From the NCBI GenBank assembly GCA_964512635.1, contig CAZEJB010000022.1:1-64000 (forward strand): a DNA stretch of 64,000 nucleotides. Reading direction: 5' to 3'. The translations under genes were made by a program, and so were the position numbers. Position 1 is the stretch's first letter, and each line of letters starts with the position of its first letter. The notes below the pieces were generated by a model. It was not told where the DNA came from. It was given only the letters and a program-made list of their open reading frames with translations, and did not search any database. Origin of the DNA: JADZFO01 sp964512635. GTDB lineage: Bacteria > 4484-113 > JAFGCY01. Of the stretch, positions 15,960 to 24,725 are shown one piece after another.

Positions 15960-17444
15960 GTGAGGATAGTGAAGGCATTCATCCCCTGGCTCGTGGCGGC
16001 CGCTCTGCTCTTTGGTGTCTGGAAATGGGTTCTGCCTCTTTTCAAGGAAGAAAAGAAGGAAATGGACGTCCAGACGACTCAGGTGGTGCGTACAGATCTG
16101 CGTCAGGTAGTTCCCTGTGATGGTTCGGTCAAGCCGATCACGCTGGTCGAAGTCAAATCCAAAGCCAGCGGAGTTGTACAGAAGATCAATGTGGAGCCGG
16201 GGGATATAGTCCAGGCCGGCGATATTCTGGCCGAACTGGACAACAAGGATATTCTGCAGCGACTGCGCCAGGCCCAGGCCGGCCTGACAACTGCCAAGGC
16301 GCAGTTGGCCCTGACCAAGCGCAATATCAGCCCCGAGCAGCGCGCAAGCCTCGAGAGCGCTATCCGCAGCGCCGAGCTGGACCACGACAAGGCTGTTGTG
16401 GAGGCCGAGCGCATCGCCGAGATGCACGAAAAGGGCTATGCCACGGACAAGGAACTCAGCGATGCCCAGCAGGCGGTCAGCCAGGCTGAGGAGCGCCTGA
16501 ACGAGGCTCGCAAGCAGTACGACATCCAGAAGGCTGGAGCACAACCCGAAGAAATCGAGATTGCCAAGGCTGCGGTTGAACGGGCCGAGGCCGAGGTCGC
16601 GAACGTCCAGGAAGAACTGGGCTATACGACGATAAAGGCCCCACTCGGAGGCAAGGTGCTGACGCGTCCGGTGGAGATCGGCACCGCGGTTGCATCCGGC
16701 ACCAGCGGCAATACCGGCGGAACGGTGGTGGCGACCATTGGCGACCTGTCAAAGATGTACGTCAAGGCGATGCTTGAAGAGACAGACCTTGGCCGTGTGC
16801 AGGTCAACATGCCCTGCCGCATCAGTTTTGATGCCTACCAGAACTGGGTCTGGACCGGCACCTTGAACAAGATCTACCCCCAGGGCGATGACGGTTCAAG
16901 TGGCGGCGGCGGCAACAACGGTTCAAGTGGCACACGCTTCCCGGTGGACATCGCCATTGACCTGCAAAGTGGCAAGATCGAGATGAGCCGCGGCGACCTC
17001 GGTGGCAGCAGGATGGGCGGTGGCGGCGGAGGCGGCAGGATGCGTCGCCCTGGCGGAGGTGGTGGACGTCGTGGCGGTGGCGGTGGCGGCCGTGGCGGCG
17101 CACCGGGCGCTGGCGGAGATGGCGGCAAGGGCGAGGCCCCGGCTGGGGAGGAAAAGCCCCCGGCCGTGCCGGAACTCCTGCCAAACCTGACGGCCAGCGT
17201 TGAGCTGGTGCTGCAGGACCACCCTGATGTGCTGGTGCTGCCCGCGCAGTACGTCAAGTACGACGAGGAAGGCAAGGCCTATGTGGAAGTCCTGCCCAAG
17301 CCGGACGACCAGGCTGTTCGCGAGCGCCGGGATGTTGAGCTTGGATTCTCGGATGGCCTCCGTTATGAGATCAAAAGTGGTGTCAAAGAGGACGAAACAG
17401 TTATTCTGGAGCGACCGATCAAGGAAGAGCCGCGTCGCTTCTAG
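15960..17444 (+). CDS. MacA/HlyD-type periplasmic membrane-fusion protein with Gly-rich insert
   Basis: 494 aa from the GTG at 15960. N-terminal membrane anchor (IPWLVAAALLFGVWKWVLPLF), lipoyl-like half (VEVKSKASGVVQKINVEPGDIVQAGDILAELD), a long coiled-coil hairpin with AKEAEVA-type heptads, lipoyl return (LGYTTIKAPLGGKVL) and beta-barrel. The barrel is split by a ~65-residue Gly/Arg-rich tract (about residues 345-410: RMGGGGGGG, RRPGGGGGRRGG), unusual in this family. Such proteins link an inner-membrane transporter to the outer membrane. The FtsX-type permease at 21164 is the likely partner; no ABC ATPase or TolC gene is in the window. Confidence 0.85.
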   Translation: MRIVKAFIPWLVAAALLFGVWKWVLPLFKEEKKEMDVQTTQVVRTDLRQVVPCDGSVKPITLVEVKSKASGVVQKINVEPGDIVQAGDILAELDNKDILQRLRQAQAGLTTAKAQLALTKRNISPEQRASLESAIRSAELDHDKAVVEAERIAEMHEKGYATDKELSDAQQAVSQAEERLNEARKQYDIQKAGAQPEEIEIAKAAVERAEAEVANVQEELGYTTIKAPLGGKVLTRPVEIGTAVASGTSGNTGGTVVATIGDLSKMYVKAMLEETDLGRVQVNMPCRISFDAYQNWVWTGTLNKIYPQGDDGSSGGGGNNGSSGTRFPVDIAIDLQSGKIEMSRGDLGGSRMGGGGGGGRMRRPGGGGGRRGGGGGGRGGAPGAGGDGGKGEAPAGEEKPPAVPELLPNLTASVELVLQDHPDVLVLPAQYVKYDEEGKAYVEVLPKPDDQAVRERRDVELGFSDGLRYEIKSGVKEDETVILERPIKEEPRRF

Positions 17445-17555
17445 TCGAGCTCAGTTTGGATTGCGTTCCGGGTAGGCTGAATCCGGAACTGCAGCAGACT
17501 CGCTGATGGTATAAATCTGTATCCGGCATTAACTCCACCGTGCGAGGATCGCGCA

Positions 17556-20500
17556 ATGAAGACTGACCTCCGACTGGCCATTTTGTGGCTGTTGATCGCC
17601 ATGCTTGCCCTCGGCGGCTGTATGGGCCGCGGTGCGGGCGACAGCCTGAACTCCGGACAGCCCTCCGGGGGGAACAGTGACCAGCAAGGGGCCGCGGAGG
17701 ATTCGCTCTTCCCGGGCCTGCCTGCGCTTCCGAGCGACGATCTGGATATGAGCCTGCCGCGACTGACGGTTGCGGTGGACAATATTCAGACAGGCGATAT
17801 GTCGATCAAGCGCTCCGCAAGCGGGACTGAGGTGCAGGGTAGCGATCTGGTACTTACAGGCACTGCTTCTGATTACACCTGGGCCATCTGGCGCTGGGGC
17901 TCCTTTGCAAGCAATGATTTTCCGCAGCAGCTGCTGCTGGACTACAGCGTCGGTGCCGGCGTGCCTGGCATGTACCTGGCTTTGTCAAACTACAGCGATA
18001 ATCGCTGGGAACTGGTAGGGCCACTGGATGGTTCGGTCACAAGCTATCAGTACCCCGGCTCTTCAACCTACATCTCCGAGGGCCGCAACACCTATGTAGC
18101 GGTAATCCAGAGCTTCAACAACGATTCGACTGTGGTCAGCCTTAACCTGCGCAGCAACCGCGATGTTAACCCGCCGGCCACTCCTACCGGCTTCGCCGCC
18201 GAGCAGATCCTGCCGACACGAGCCAGCCTGCAATGGGATGATAATCAGGAAAGTGATCTGGACGGCTACAACCTCTATCGCGGCCAGACGGCAGACTTTG
18301 AACTGAGCGATCCGTCAACAGACAAGATCAACACTTCGCCGATTGCCCTTTCGCAGTTTCTGGTGGACCAGCTCAGCGCTGAAACGGACTACTTCTTCCG
18401 CCTGACTGCTCTCGATACAAGGGATAACGAAAGCCAGCCGACAGCGGTGCTGACGGTTACGACTCCCTTCGATGACATCCCCGGGGCCCCCACGGATCTT
18501 CAGGTCGACAGCATAGGATCAAAGAGCGCCCATGTCAGCTGGACTGCCCCGGGCGATCTGGATATCAAAGGCTATCAGGTTTATGCTGAGACCAGCAGTG
18601 GCTTTACGGTGCCGCCGGCGATGCCGAACAATCCGAGCCTTATTCCGGCCGCCACCACGAGTTACACGATCACGGGCCTGGATCCGATGACTGAGTACTT
18701 CTTCCGTGTGCAGGCTTATGACTTTGGAAACCAGGCCGGTACGCTCAGCGACCTGGGTAACTTCACCACCCTGGACAACTCCGCCCCGGTGGCCAACTTT
18801 GATATGACACCTGATCCGGCGGCGGTGGGCAGCATAACAATCTTCAACCCCTCGCTGACGACGGATGAAGACAACACCCTTGCCGAGCTGACCTTCCAGT
18901 GGGACTTTGATAACAGCGGCGGCGCGCCGGATCTGGAAACAACAGGCTCACAGCTTGCGCAGTGGACCTACCCGGCCCGTGGCGTGTATACCGTGAAGCT
19001 GACAGCTTCCGACGGCGTGGCAACCAACACTGTCATGCGCGACATTCTGGTCAGCTTTAACACGCAGTATCAGCTTCATTCGGACGGACGTGGCGATCCA
19101 GCGACTGTTGTGGCCGCTGATGGAGACGAAAGCGGCCGACTGGCCATCATGTATACCCTGACGGGCAGCACCTATTTGGACTACTTTGATGGCAGCAATT
19201 GGCTAACTCTGCCGCTCACGGGGCTCAGCACGGCGCCTATTACGGATGTGGCGCTTGGGCCGGGCAAGGTTGGCGTTGTTGCCGCTGCCGCTCAGATCGT
19301 TGACCCCAACCCGACCTCCCAGGCGATCTGGACTGTGTTTGAGTACAACGGCGCGAACTGGAACACGGCCAAGACTGCGTCGATCCAGAACCGCGTTGGT
19401 GCCGGCAAGGCCCGTCTGTGCTACAGCCAGAACAACGGCAGGCTTAGCGTCGTGCTGCCCAATCACCCGCAGCCGGGCAGCCAGCAGCCGCCCGACTGGG
19501 ACCTTGACATCTGGCACGAGAAGTCTGACGGCACACTCTTTACGGCCAAGATCTACTCGGCCAATACAAACTACAACGTCGACATGGACCTGGTCCGCAA
19601 CGATACGACCACTTTGCTGGTTTACAGCGCAGTAGCTAATGCACTGCGCCTCGGAACGGCAACCGATTCGGCCTTCAACTCCGCAGTCACTCAAACTGTC
19701 TCCGGCGGCATCGTCGATGTGCGTGCGGAGCTGAACCCTGCAGATGATACGCAGGCTTACTGGTACTGCCAGACAGCCACACCACGTATCTATTACGGTG
19801 ATAACTTTGGCAGCGCGAATGGCGCCAGCCAGTTCTTTGCCCCTTCGAGGACTCCCACCGCAATGGCTGGTCTGAAGTTTGCCGGAGACAATGCCGGCGA
19901 GTTTTACTGGACAGACACTGATACCTCCGCTGTTGATCACTATATGCACTTTGACAGCGGCAGTGCAATGGCCACTGACCTTGCCAGCGGTGTCGGGCGG
20001 GCCACTGGCGGCGCTGGCGCGCCATATGGTTCCGGCGCCGGCGAGCGTGTGTTCAATGCGCTCAATGAGACTCGCGATGGTGAGATTGCCACTTTCAGCA
20101 TGGATGGCACCACGACAGATGAAAGCGCTATTCGCTACACTCCGACGGTTGCGACTGGTGTAACCACCACGCATGTGCCTGTGCTGATGGGCGATGGGTC
20201 TGTGTTCTGCCTGTCGCAGGAAAATGTGCCGACCGCGATGACTCATCACTTGACCTCGGTGGCTCAGAACTCCGGACCGGCGGGCTTCTACGGTGTGGAC
20301 AACTACGCCGATCTGGCCAGCGCCTGCCGCACCGGGACCAGCGACGAGTTCTTCCTTGGCAGTCTGACGAACACTCAGCGCCTGCTGCTCTACCGCTTCA
20401 GCATCGGCAATACCACAGGAACGCTTGAGCTCAACACCGGACCTGTGCAGCAGGTTCGCCTGGCGCACAACCCGGCTAATGACCAGGTTCTGGTTGCTTA

Positions 20501-21149
20501 CAGCAACGATAACAACCACGACATTATCGTCCGCAGCTGGAACGGGACAGTCTGGAGCGCCGAGACAACGGTCTACAACGGCTCAACTGATCTGCCGGCC
20601 TTTGAGCTGCGTCCCAAGGCCAGCGGCGAGTGGGGCCTCGCCTTCTACGATTCAGGCAGTAACCTGCGTTTGGCCGAAACAAGCGGAGGCGTCTGGCAGG
20701 CGCCGGTCCTGCTGGGCAGCGACACGATTAACGCAATTGGGCGGCTTGGCTTTGACTACCACAGCGACGGCAGCTATGCCCTGGTAGTGGAGCGCACTGC
20801 TGACCCCGGGATCTGGGTCGGCATTGATCCGCTGGGACAGGGCTCCGGCGCTGCTCTGGCCTGGGAAAAGGTCGAAAGCACCAGTGGCGGCAACGCCTAC
20901 AGCTGCAAGTGCTGGTACTTTGACGCCAGCCCGGTGGTCGGCTATCACCACAGCCCCGGCGGTATCAACCCGAACAGCCGATTCAGGATCTATGAGAAGT
21001 TCGGTACCTGGAAGCGTTATGAACTCAACTACGACATCCAGGGTATTCCCATTGGCGCTACGCAGGACAGCAACGGAGATATCCTGCTGCTGGGCTTCAG
21101 CCTGGTCAATGTCCCTTACCGGGTGGTGTCGATATCGCTGAGCAACTAG
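17556..21149 (+). CDS. 1197-aa lipoprotein with FN3 and PKD domains
   Basis: Lipobox LGGC (Cys22) followed by a GDSLNSGQ tract. Residues about 97-199 form an uncharacterised module shared with the lipoproteins at 41054 and 48657 (LALSNYSDNRWELVG). Two fibronectin type III domains follow (about 205-305 and 308-410; SDLDGYNLYRG, DIKGYQVYAE). Then comes a PKD domain (about 413-505, FQWDFDNSGG, YTVKLTASDG). The C-terminal ~690 residues hold repeated short beta motifs such as GRLAIMY and GEWGLAFYDSGS, suggesting beta-propeller repeats, which is inference. It lies between a transporter fusion protein and its presumed permease. GAGGAT precedes the ATG. Confidence 0.8.
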   Translation: MKTDLRLAILWLLIAMLALGGCMGRGAGDSLNSGQPSGGNSDQQGAAEDSLFPGLPALPSDDLDMSLPRLTVAVDNIQTGDMSIKRSASGTEVQGSDLVLTGTASDYTWAIWRWGSFASNDFPQQLLLDYSVGAGVPGMYLALSNYSDNRWELVGPLDGSVTSYQYPGSSTYISEGRNTYVAVIQSFNNDSTVVSLNLRSNRDVNPPATPTGFAAEQILPTRASLQWDDNQESDLDGYNLYRGQTADFELSDPSTDKINTSPIALSQFLVDQLSAETDYFFRLTALDTRDNESQPTAVLTVTTPFDDIPGAPTDLQVDSIGSKSAHVSWTAPGDLDIKGYQVYAETSSGFTVPPAMPNNPSLIPAATTSYTITGLDPMTEYFFRVQAYDFGNQAGTLSDLGNFTTLDNSAPVANFDMTPDPAAVGSITIFNPSLTTDEDNTLAELTFQWDFDNSGGAPDLETTGSQLAQWTYPARGVYTVKLTASDGVATNTVMRDILVSFNTQYQLHSDGRGDPATVVAADGDESGRLAIMYTLTGSTYLDYFDGSNWLTLPLTGLSTAPITDVALGPGKVGVVAAAAQIVDPNPTSQAIWTVFEYNGANWNTAKTASIQNRVGAGKARLCYSQNNGRLSVVLPNHPQPGSQQPPDWDLDIWHEKSDGTLFTAKIYSANTNYNVDMDLVRNDTTTLLVYSAVANALRLGTATDSAFNSAVTQTVSGGIVDVRAELNPADDTQAYWYCQTATPRIYYGDNFGSANGASQFFAPSRTPTAMAGLKFAGDNAGEFYWTDTDTSAVDHYMHFDSGSAMATDLASGVGRATGGAGAPYGSGAGERVFNALNETRDGEIATFSMDGTTTDESAIRYTPTVATGVTTTHVPVLMGDGSVFCLSQENVPTAMTHHLTSVAQNSGPAGFYGVDNYADLASACRTGTSDEFFLGSLTNTQRLLLYRFSIGNTTGTLELNTGPVQQVRLAHNPANDQVLVAYSNDNNHDIIVRSWNGTVWSAETTVYNGSTDLPAFELRPKASGEWGLAFYDSGSNLRLAETSGGVWQAPVLLGSDTINAIGRLGFDYHSDGSYALVVERTADPGIWVGIDPLGQGSGAALAWEKVESTSGGNAYSCKCWYFDASPVVGYHHSPGGINPNSRFRIYEKFGTWKRYELNYDIQGIPIGATQDSNGDILLLGFSLVNVPYRVVSISLSN

Positions 21150-21163
21150 AAAGAGGTTAAGGC

Positions 21164-22414
21164 ATGTTTGTTCTGCAGACGGTGCGGGTCGCTTGGCGCG
21201 GCATGTGGGCCAACCAGCTACGCACGCTGCTGACCATGCTGGGCATTGTGGTGGGCGTAGGCAGCGTGATTGTGCTGATCGCCTTCAGCGAAGGCCAGAA
21301 GCAGGAGTTGCTCAAGCGCTTTGAAAGCTGGGGTGCCAACCGCATGGGCGTCTGGCTGGACCGCTGGAGCGGGCAACATGTCATTCCGGAGAGCGAGGCC
21401 TTCAACATGGATGATGTTGAAGCCCTGCGTTCAGAGTGCAGCACCCTGGCCAAGGTCGTGCCGACTGCCGAAATGCAGCTGCGGGTTCGCGAAGGGACCA
21501 CGACTCTGGACAACTACACAGTCATTGCGACTGAGCCCGAGTTCTTCGAGATCAACAATGATCTGTTTGAGCTGGGCGGGCCCTTCACGCTGGAAGAGAA
21601 CGTCATGCGCGAGCGTGTTTGTGTGCTGGCGCATCAGACCAAGTACGACCTCTTCTTTGAGGCCAATCCACTGGACCAGTACGTAACTGTCGATGGCAAG
21701 CGCTACCGCGTGGTCGGCGTTTTGAAGGAGAAAGGTGGCAGCCGCTGGCAGCGTGGAGACGACCGCGTGATCATTCCCTTCTATACGGCCGAGGACCGCA
21801 TCTCCAGCTTTGCCGGTATCGGCGAGATCGCCATGTCGGTCCGCGATGCGAAGTACGCTGAGCTGGCCGCCCGGCAGGTGCGGGAAGTGCTGCGTATGCG
21901 GCACCCGAAGATCCCGGCCGCCGAGGGTGACACCGAAGAAGAAAAGAACGAGAACGACCCGATCGGCGTGTGGAACATTGCCGAGTGGCGCGAGCGCCGC
22001 GAGCAAACGGCCGAGAGCATGCAGAAATTCCTGGTAGTCATGGGAGCGCTGAGTCTGTTCATCGGAGGCGTCGGCGTGATGAACATCATGCTGGTGACCG
22101 TGCAGGAGCGCACCCGCGAGATCGGCCTGCGCAAGGCCGTCGGCGCCACCGCCTTTGCGATCCTCAGCCAGTTCATGGTTGAGGCGATCACGATCTGCAT
22201 TGCCGGCGGCACGATCGGCACACTCGGCGCGCTGGTGGCCTGTAAGTACATGGCGCGGTTGCCAGAGGAAGCCCAGATCCCCGACCCGGTTATCACCCCA
22301 GTGGCAATCGCGGTGGCAGTGATTGTCACTGTAAGCGTCGGGCTCTTCTTTGGCGTCTATCCTGCGACGCGAGCAGCCCAGCTGGAGCCCATCAGCGCGC
22401 TTCGATACGAGTAA
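21164..22414 (+). CDS. MacB/FtsX-type ABC transporter permease
   Basis: 416 aa. N-terminal membrane helix (LRTLLTMLGIVVGVGSVIVLIAF), a MacB periplasmic core domain (about 45-270), then three C-terminal helices including FLVVMGALSLFIGGVGVMNIMLVTV with the FtsX-type VQERTREIGLRKAVGA segment. Members carry out mechanotransmission with a separate ATPase for lipoprotein, drug or peptide export. AGAGG ribosome site; 14 nt after the lipoprotein gene. The ATP-binding subunit is not in the window, so it is either encoded elsewhere or the locus has lost it. Confidence 0.87.
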   Translation: MFVLQTVRVAWRGMWANQLRTLLTMLGIVVGVGSVIVLIAFSEGQKQELLKRFESWGANRMGVWLDRWSGQHVIPESEAFNMDDVEALRSECSTLAKVVPTAEMQLRVREGTTTLDNYTVIATEPEFFEINNDLFELGGPFTLEENVMRERVCVLAHQTKYDLFFEANPLDQYVTVDGKRYRVVGVLKEKGGSRWQRGDDRVIIPFYTAEDRISSFAGIGEIAMSVRDAKYAELAARQVREVLRMRHPKIPAAEGDTEEEKNENDPIGVWNIAEWRERREQTAESMQKFLVVMGALSLFIGGVGVMNIMLVTVQERTREIGLRKAVGATAFAILSQFMVEAITICIAGGTIGTLGALVACKYMARLPEEAQIPDPVITPVAIAVAVIVTVSVGLFFGVYPATRAAQLEPISALRYE

Positions 22415-22438
22415 GGGAGAGGCAACTGGTGGTTGCGC

Positions 22439-23539
22439 TCAATCAGCCTTCCGCTCTGTGACCTTCCTGTAGAGCTCCGCCCAGGCTTGCGCTGTATGCT
22501 GCAGAGAAAACTCGGCCTCAAAACGCGCGCGCCCTGCAGCCGCGAGGCGCTGGCGCAAGGGTGCATCGTCCAGCAGGCGCGTCAGGCCAGCGGCCCAGGC
22601 TTCCGGAGTATTGTCGACAAGCAGGCCGTCGACGCCATCGCGCACGAGTTCCTGCACTCCGGGTACCCGGCTGGCTATCACGCAGGTGATGGTGTTCCAG
22701 CTTTCGAGCACGGCATTGGGCATCCCTTCGTGGTCGGTGGGCAGCGCGCTGATCAGTGCGCCGGCAAGCCAGGGGTTAGGGTCGGGTACACCGCCGAGAG
22801 ATTCAATTCCAGCGCTGAGTCCGAGGCCCGCTGCAAGCTTCTGGAACTCCGGGGTGCGGGTGTCGTAGCCCACAAAGCGCGCCACTGGCCGCCGCTCAGC
22901 CGGCAACAGCGCCAGACCGCCCAGCAGCAGGTCGTGGCGCTTGGGGCGCCGGAAGCGCGCCATACAGACGATTCCGCTGCGCTGGCTTTCTTCCGGCGGG
23001 CTGGGGTAGGGCTGCTTGCCGTTGGGAATCACGCTGATCGCCCCGGGGTCGACCCCAAAGTGGGGAGTCAGCGCGCTGCGCCCGGCCTCGCTGTTAAAGA
23101 CCAGCGCGTCGGCGCGGGCCATCATCGGGCGGTCGATCGCGCGCTTCAGCCCCAGCGGGCCGCTTTGCTCATGGCTGCCGTGGATCGATGCGACGAAGGC
23201 GCAGTCCCCGCGGCGGGCCATCGAGACGGCCCAGACCGCCGGCCAGAGCAGGGCATGCACCACGTCAAAACCGGGGATGATGCGCGAAAGCTTGTGCGAG
23301 GCGACCATGATCCCGCTGTGCTTGCGCCGCTTCACGCCCAGTTCATGCACGGGGCAGGCCGCCGGCCGCCGCGCGCCCTCCACCGGGTTGCGGTACATCA
23401 CCGCCAGTTCGGGCGCGATGCCGTATGCCGCGCTGTGGGCGGCCAGCTCATCCAGCACCTCGATGCACTGCACCTCGGTGCCGGCGCTGCCCAGCAGCGG
23501 CATAACGCGCAGTACGCGCAGGGGTCGCGTTTCTGTCAC
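22439..23539 (-). CDS. Glycosyltransferase family 4-like
   Basis: 366 aa, GTG start. The N-terminal Rossmann half (LRVLRVMPLLGSAGTEVQ, then FDVVHALLWPAVWAV, VASIHGSHEQSG) binds acceptor. The C-terminal half has SVIPNGKQPY, VCMARFRRPKRHDLLLGGLALL and the EX7E motif EGMPNAVLE, typical of GT4 retaining transferases that use nucleotide-sugar donors. Convergent with the permease gene. The start has a TAAGCT -10 box 6 nt upstream and no ribosome site. Confidence 0.87.
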   Translation of the reverse strand: MTETRPLRVLRVMPLLGSAGTEVQCIEVLDELAAHSAAYGIAPELAVMYRNPVEGARRPAACPVHELGVKRRKHSGIMVASHKLSRIIPGFDVVHALLWPAVWAVSMARRGDCAFVASIHGSHEQSGPLGLKRAIDRPMMARADALVFNSEAGRSALTPHFGVDPGAISVIPNGKQPYPSPPEESQRSGIVCMARFRRPKRHDLLLGGLALLPAERRPVARFVGYDTRTPEFQKLAAGLGLSAGIESLGGVPDPNPWLAGALISALPTDHEGMPNAVLESWNTITCVIASRVPGVQELVRDGVDGLLVDNTPEAWAAGLTRLLDDAPLRQRLAAAGRARFEAEFSLQHTAQAWAELYRKVTERKAD

Positions 23540-23545
23540 CGACTT

Positions 23546-23551
23546 AGCTTA
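23546..23551 (-). promoter_or_regulatory. -10 box TAAGCT, leaderless start
   Basis: TAAGCT on the minus strand, 6 nt, then the GTG of the glycosyltransferase (23539). Confidence 0.5.
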
Positions 23552-23587
23552 GCAGACTGGCTGCTGATCAAGATTGAACCTGGACGA

Positions 23588-24514
23588 CTACTTCGTCCGA
23601 TACCGCAGCACCGCCGGGTTCATGCCGACGCTGCGGCCGCCTTCCCAGAGGTAAAAGCCCGCGCCGCTCTTGGCCCCCAGCTGTCCGGCTTCAACCAGCC
23701 GCTTCAGCAGCGGGCTGGCGGTGTAGGCCGTGCCGAACTCCTCGGTCAGGACATTGCAGATAAACAGCACCACATCCAGGCCGACGAAGTCGGCGGTCAT
23801 CAGCGGGCCCATCTTGTGCGCCAGGCAGAGCTGGGTCGCGCGGTCGGCCTCGTCAGGCGTCATCACGCCTTCCTCGACCACGCGCACCGCCTCGTTGACG
23901 AAGGGCACCCACATGCGGTTGACGCCGAAGCCGGCCTTGTCCTCCGCCGGGATATCTGTCTTGCCCAGCTCGTGGCATAGAGCCACCACGCGGCGATGGG
24001 TCTCGTCGGAAGTCAGCAGGCCGCGGATGATCTCTACGCCAGGCTGGATCGGCACCGGGTTCATGAAGTGCATGCCCATGAAGTTCTCGGGAATGCCATA
24101 GGCCGCCGCCAGCCTGGTGATGCTGATGCTGCTGGTGTTGCTGACCAGCAGGCCGCTGAAGCCCAGGGCCACCAGGCGGCTGTAGATCTCTTCCTTGATC
24201 TCCAGCTTCTCGACCGCCGCCTCGATGATGATGTCGCGGTCGGCCAGCATCTCAAGGCCCGTGTGCGCCTGCAGGCGGGCCAGGGTGGCGTCGCGGGCCT
24301 CGCCGGAGATGCCGCGCTCGCCGCCGCTCTTTTCAAAGCTGCCGACCATACGGTCGAGGCTGGAGCGGATGCCGGCCATGCCGCGCTCCACGGACTCCGG
24401 GCTGATGTCTACCACAACGGTGTCGAAGCCCTGCTGCGCCGCGGTTTGGGCGATGCCGCTGCCCATCGTCCCGATGCCGATCACGCCAATCTTGCTGATG
24501 CCGCTGCCTGCCAT
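23588..24514 (-). CDS. 3-hydroxyacyl-CoA dehydrogenase (3-hydroxybutyryl-CoA type)
   Basis: 308 aa from the ATG at 24514, which has AAGGGGAAGGAA just upstream; the open frame extends further but without a better start. NAD-binding GIGTMGSGIAQ near residue 13, catalytic segment GMHFMNPVPIQPGVEII, and the C-terminal dimerisation domain (NRMWVPFVNEAVRVVEEG, MGPLMTADFVGLDV, SGAGFYLW). It oxidises (S)-3-hydroxyacyl-CoA with NAD+, or acts in reverse in butyrate/PHB-type pathways. No other beta-oxidation gene is adjacent. Confidence 0.9.
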   Translation of the reverse strand: MAGSGISKIGVIGIGTMGSGIAQTAAQQGFDTVVVDISPESVERGMAGIRSSLDRMVGSFEKSGGERGISGEARDATLARLQAHTGLEMLADRDIIIEAAVEKLEIKEEIYSRLVALGFSGLLVSNTSSISITRLAAAYGIPENFMGMHFMNPVPIQPGVEIIRGLLTSDETHRRVVALCHELGKTDIPAEDKAGFGVNRMWVPFVNEAVRVVEEGVMTPDEADRATQLCLAHKMGPLMTADFVGLDVVLFICNVLTEEFGTAYTASPLLKRLVEAGQLGAKSGAGFYLWEGGRSVGMNPAVLRYRTK

Positions 24515-24725
24515 TTCCTTCCCCTTGCTGCGGCGCGCAGCTCGCGCTGCCGCTGTCTTGATGCTGGTGTTGATGCGGCGCGCGGGCGCCGCTTTGCCGG
24601 CGCATAGTTTAGCGGAGGAATAGCGACCGAGCGAGCAGATCGGCAGTTTTGAAGCGAGCGAAGGACACGTGCGCGATTTCAGCAGCGTGTACGATAGATG
24701 CCTCATTCTGCTCCGGAGGTCGCAT

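Noticed and set aside
22433..23980. 515-aa open frame antisense to the glycosyltransferase and dehydrogenase genes
   Set aside because: It runs across two well-supported minus-strand genes and has no protein-like motif.
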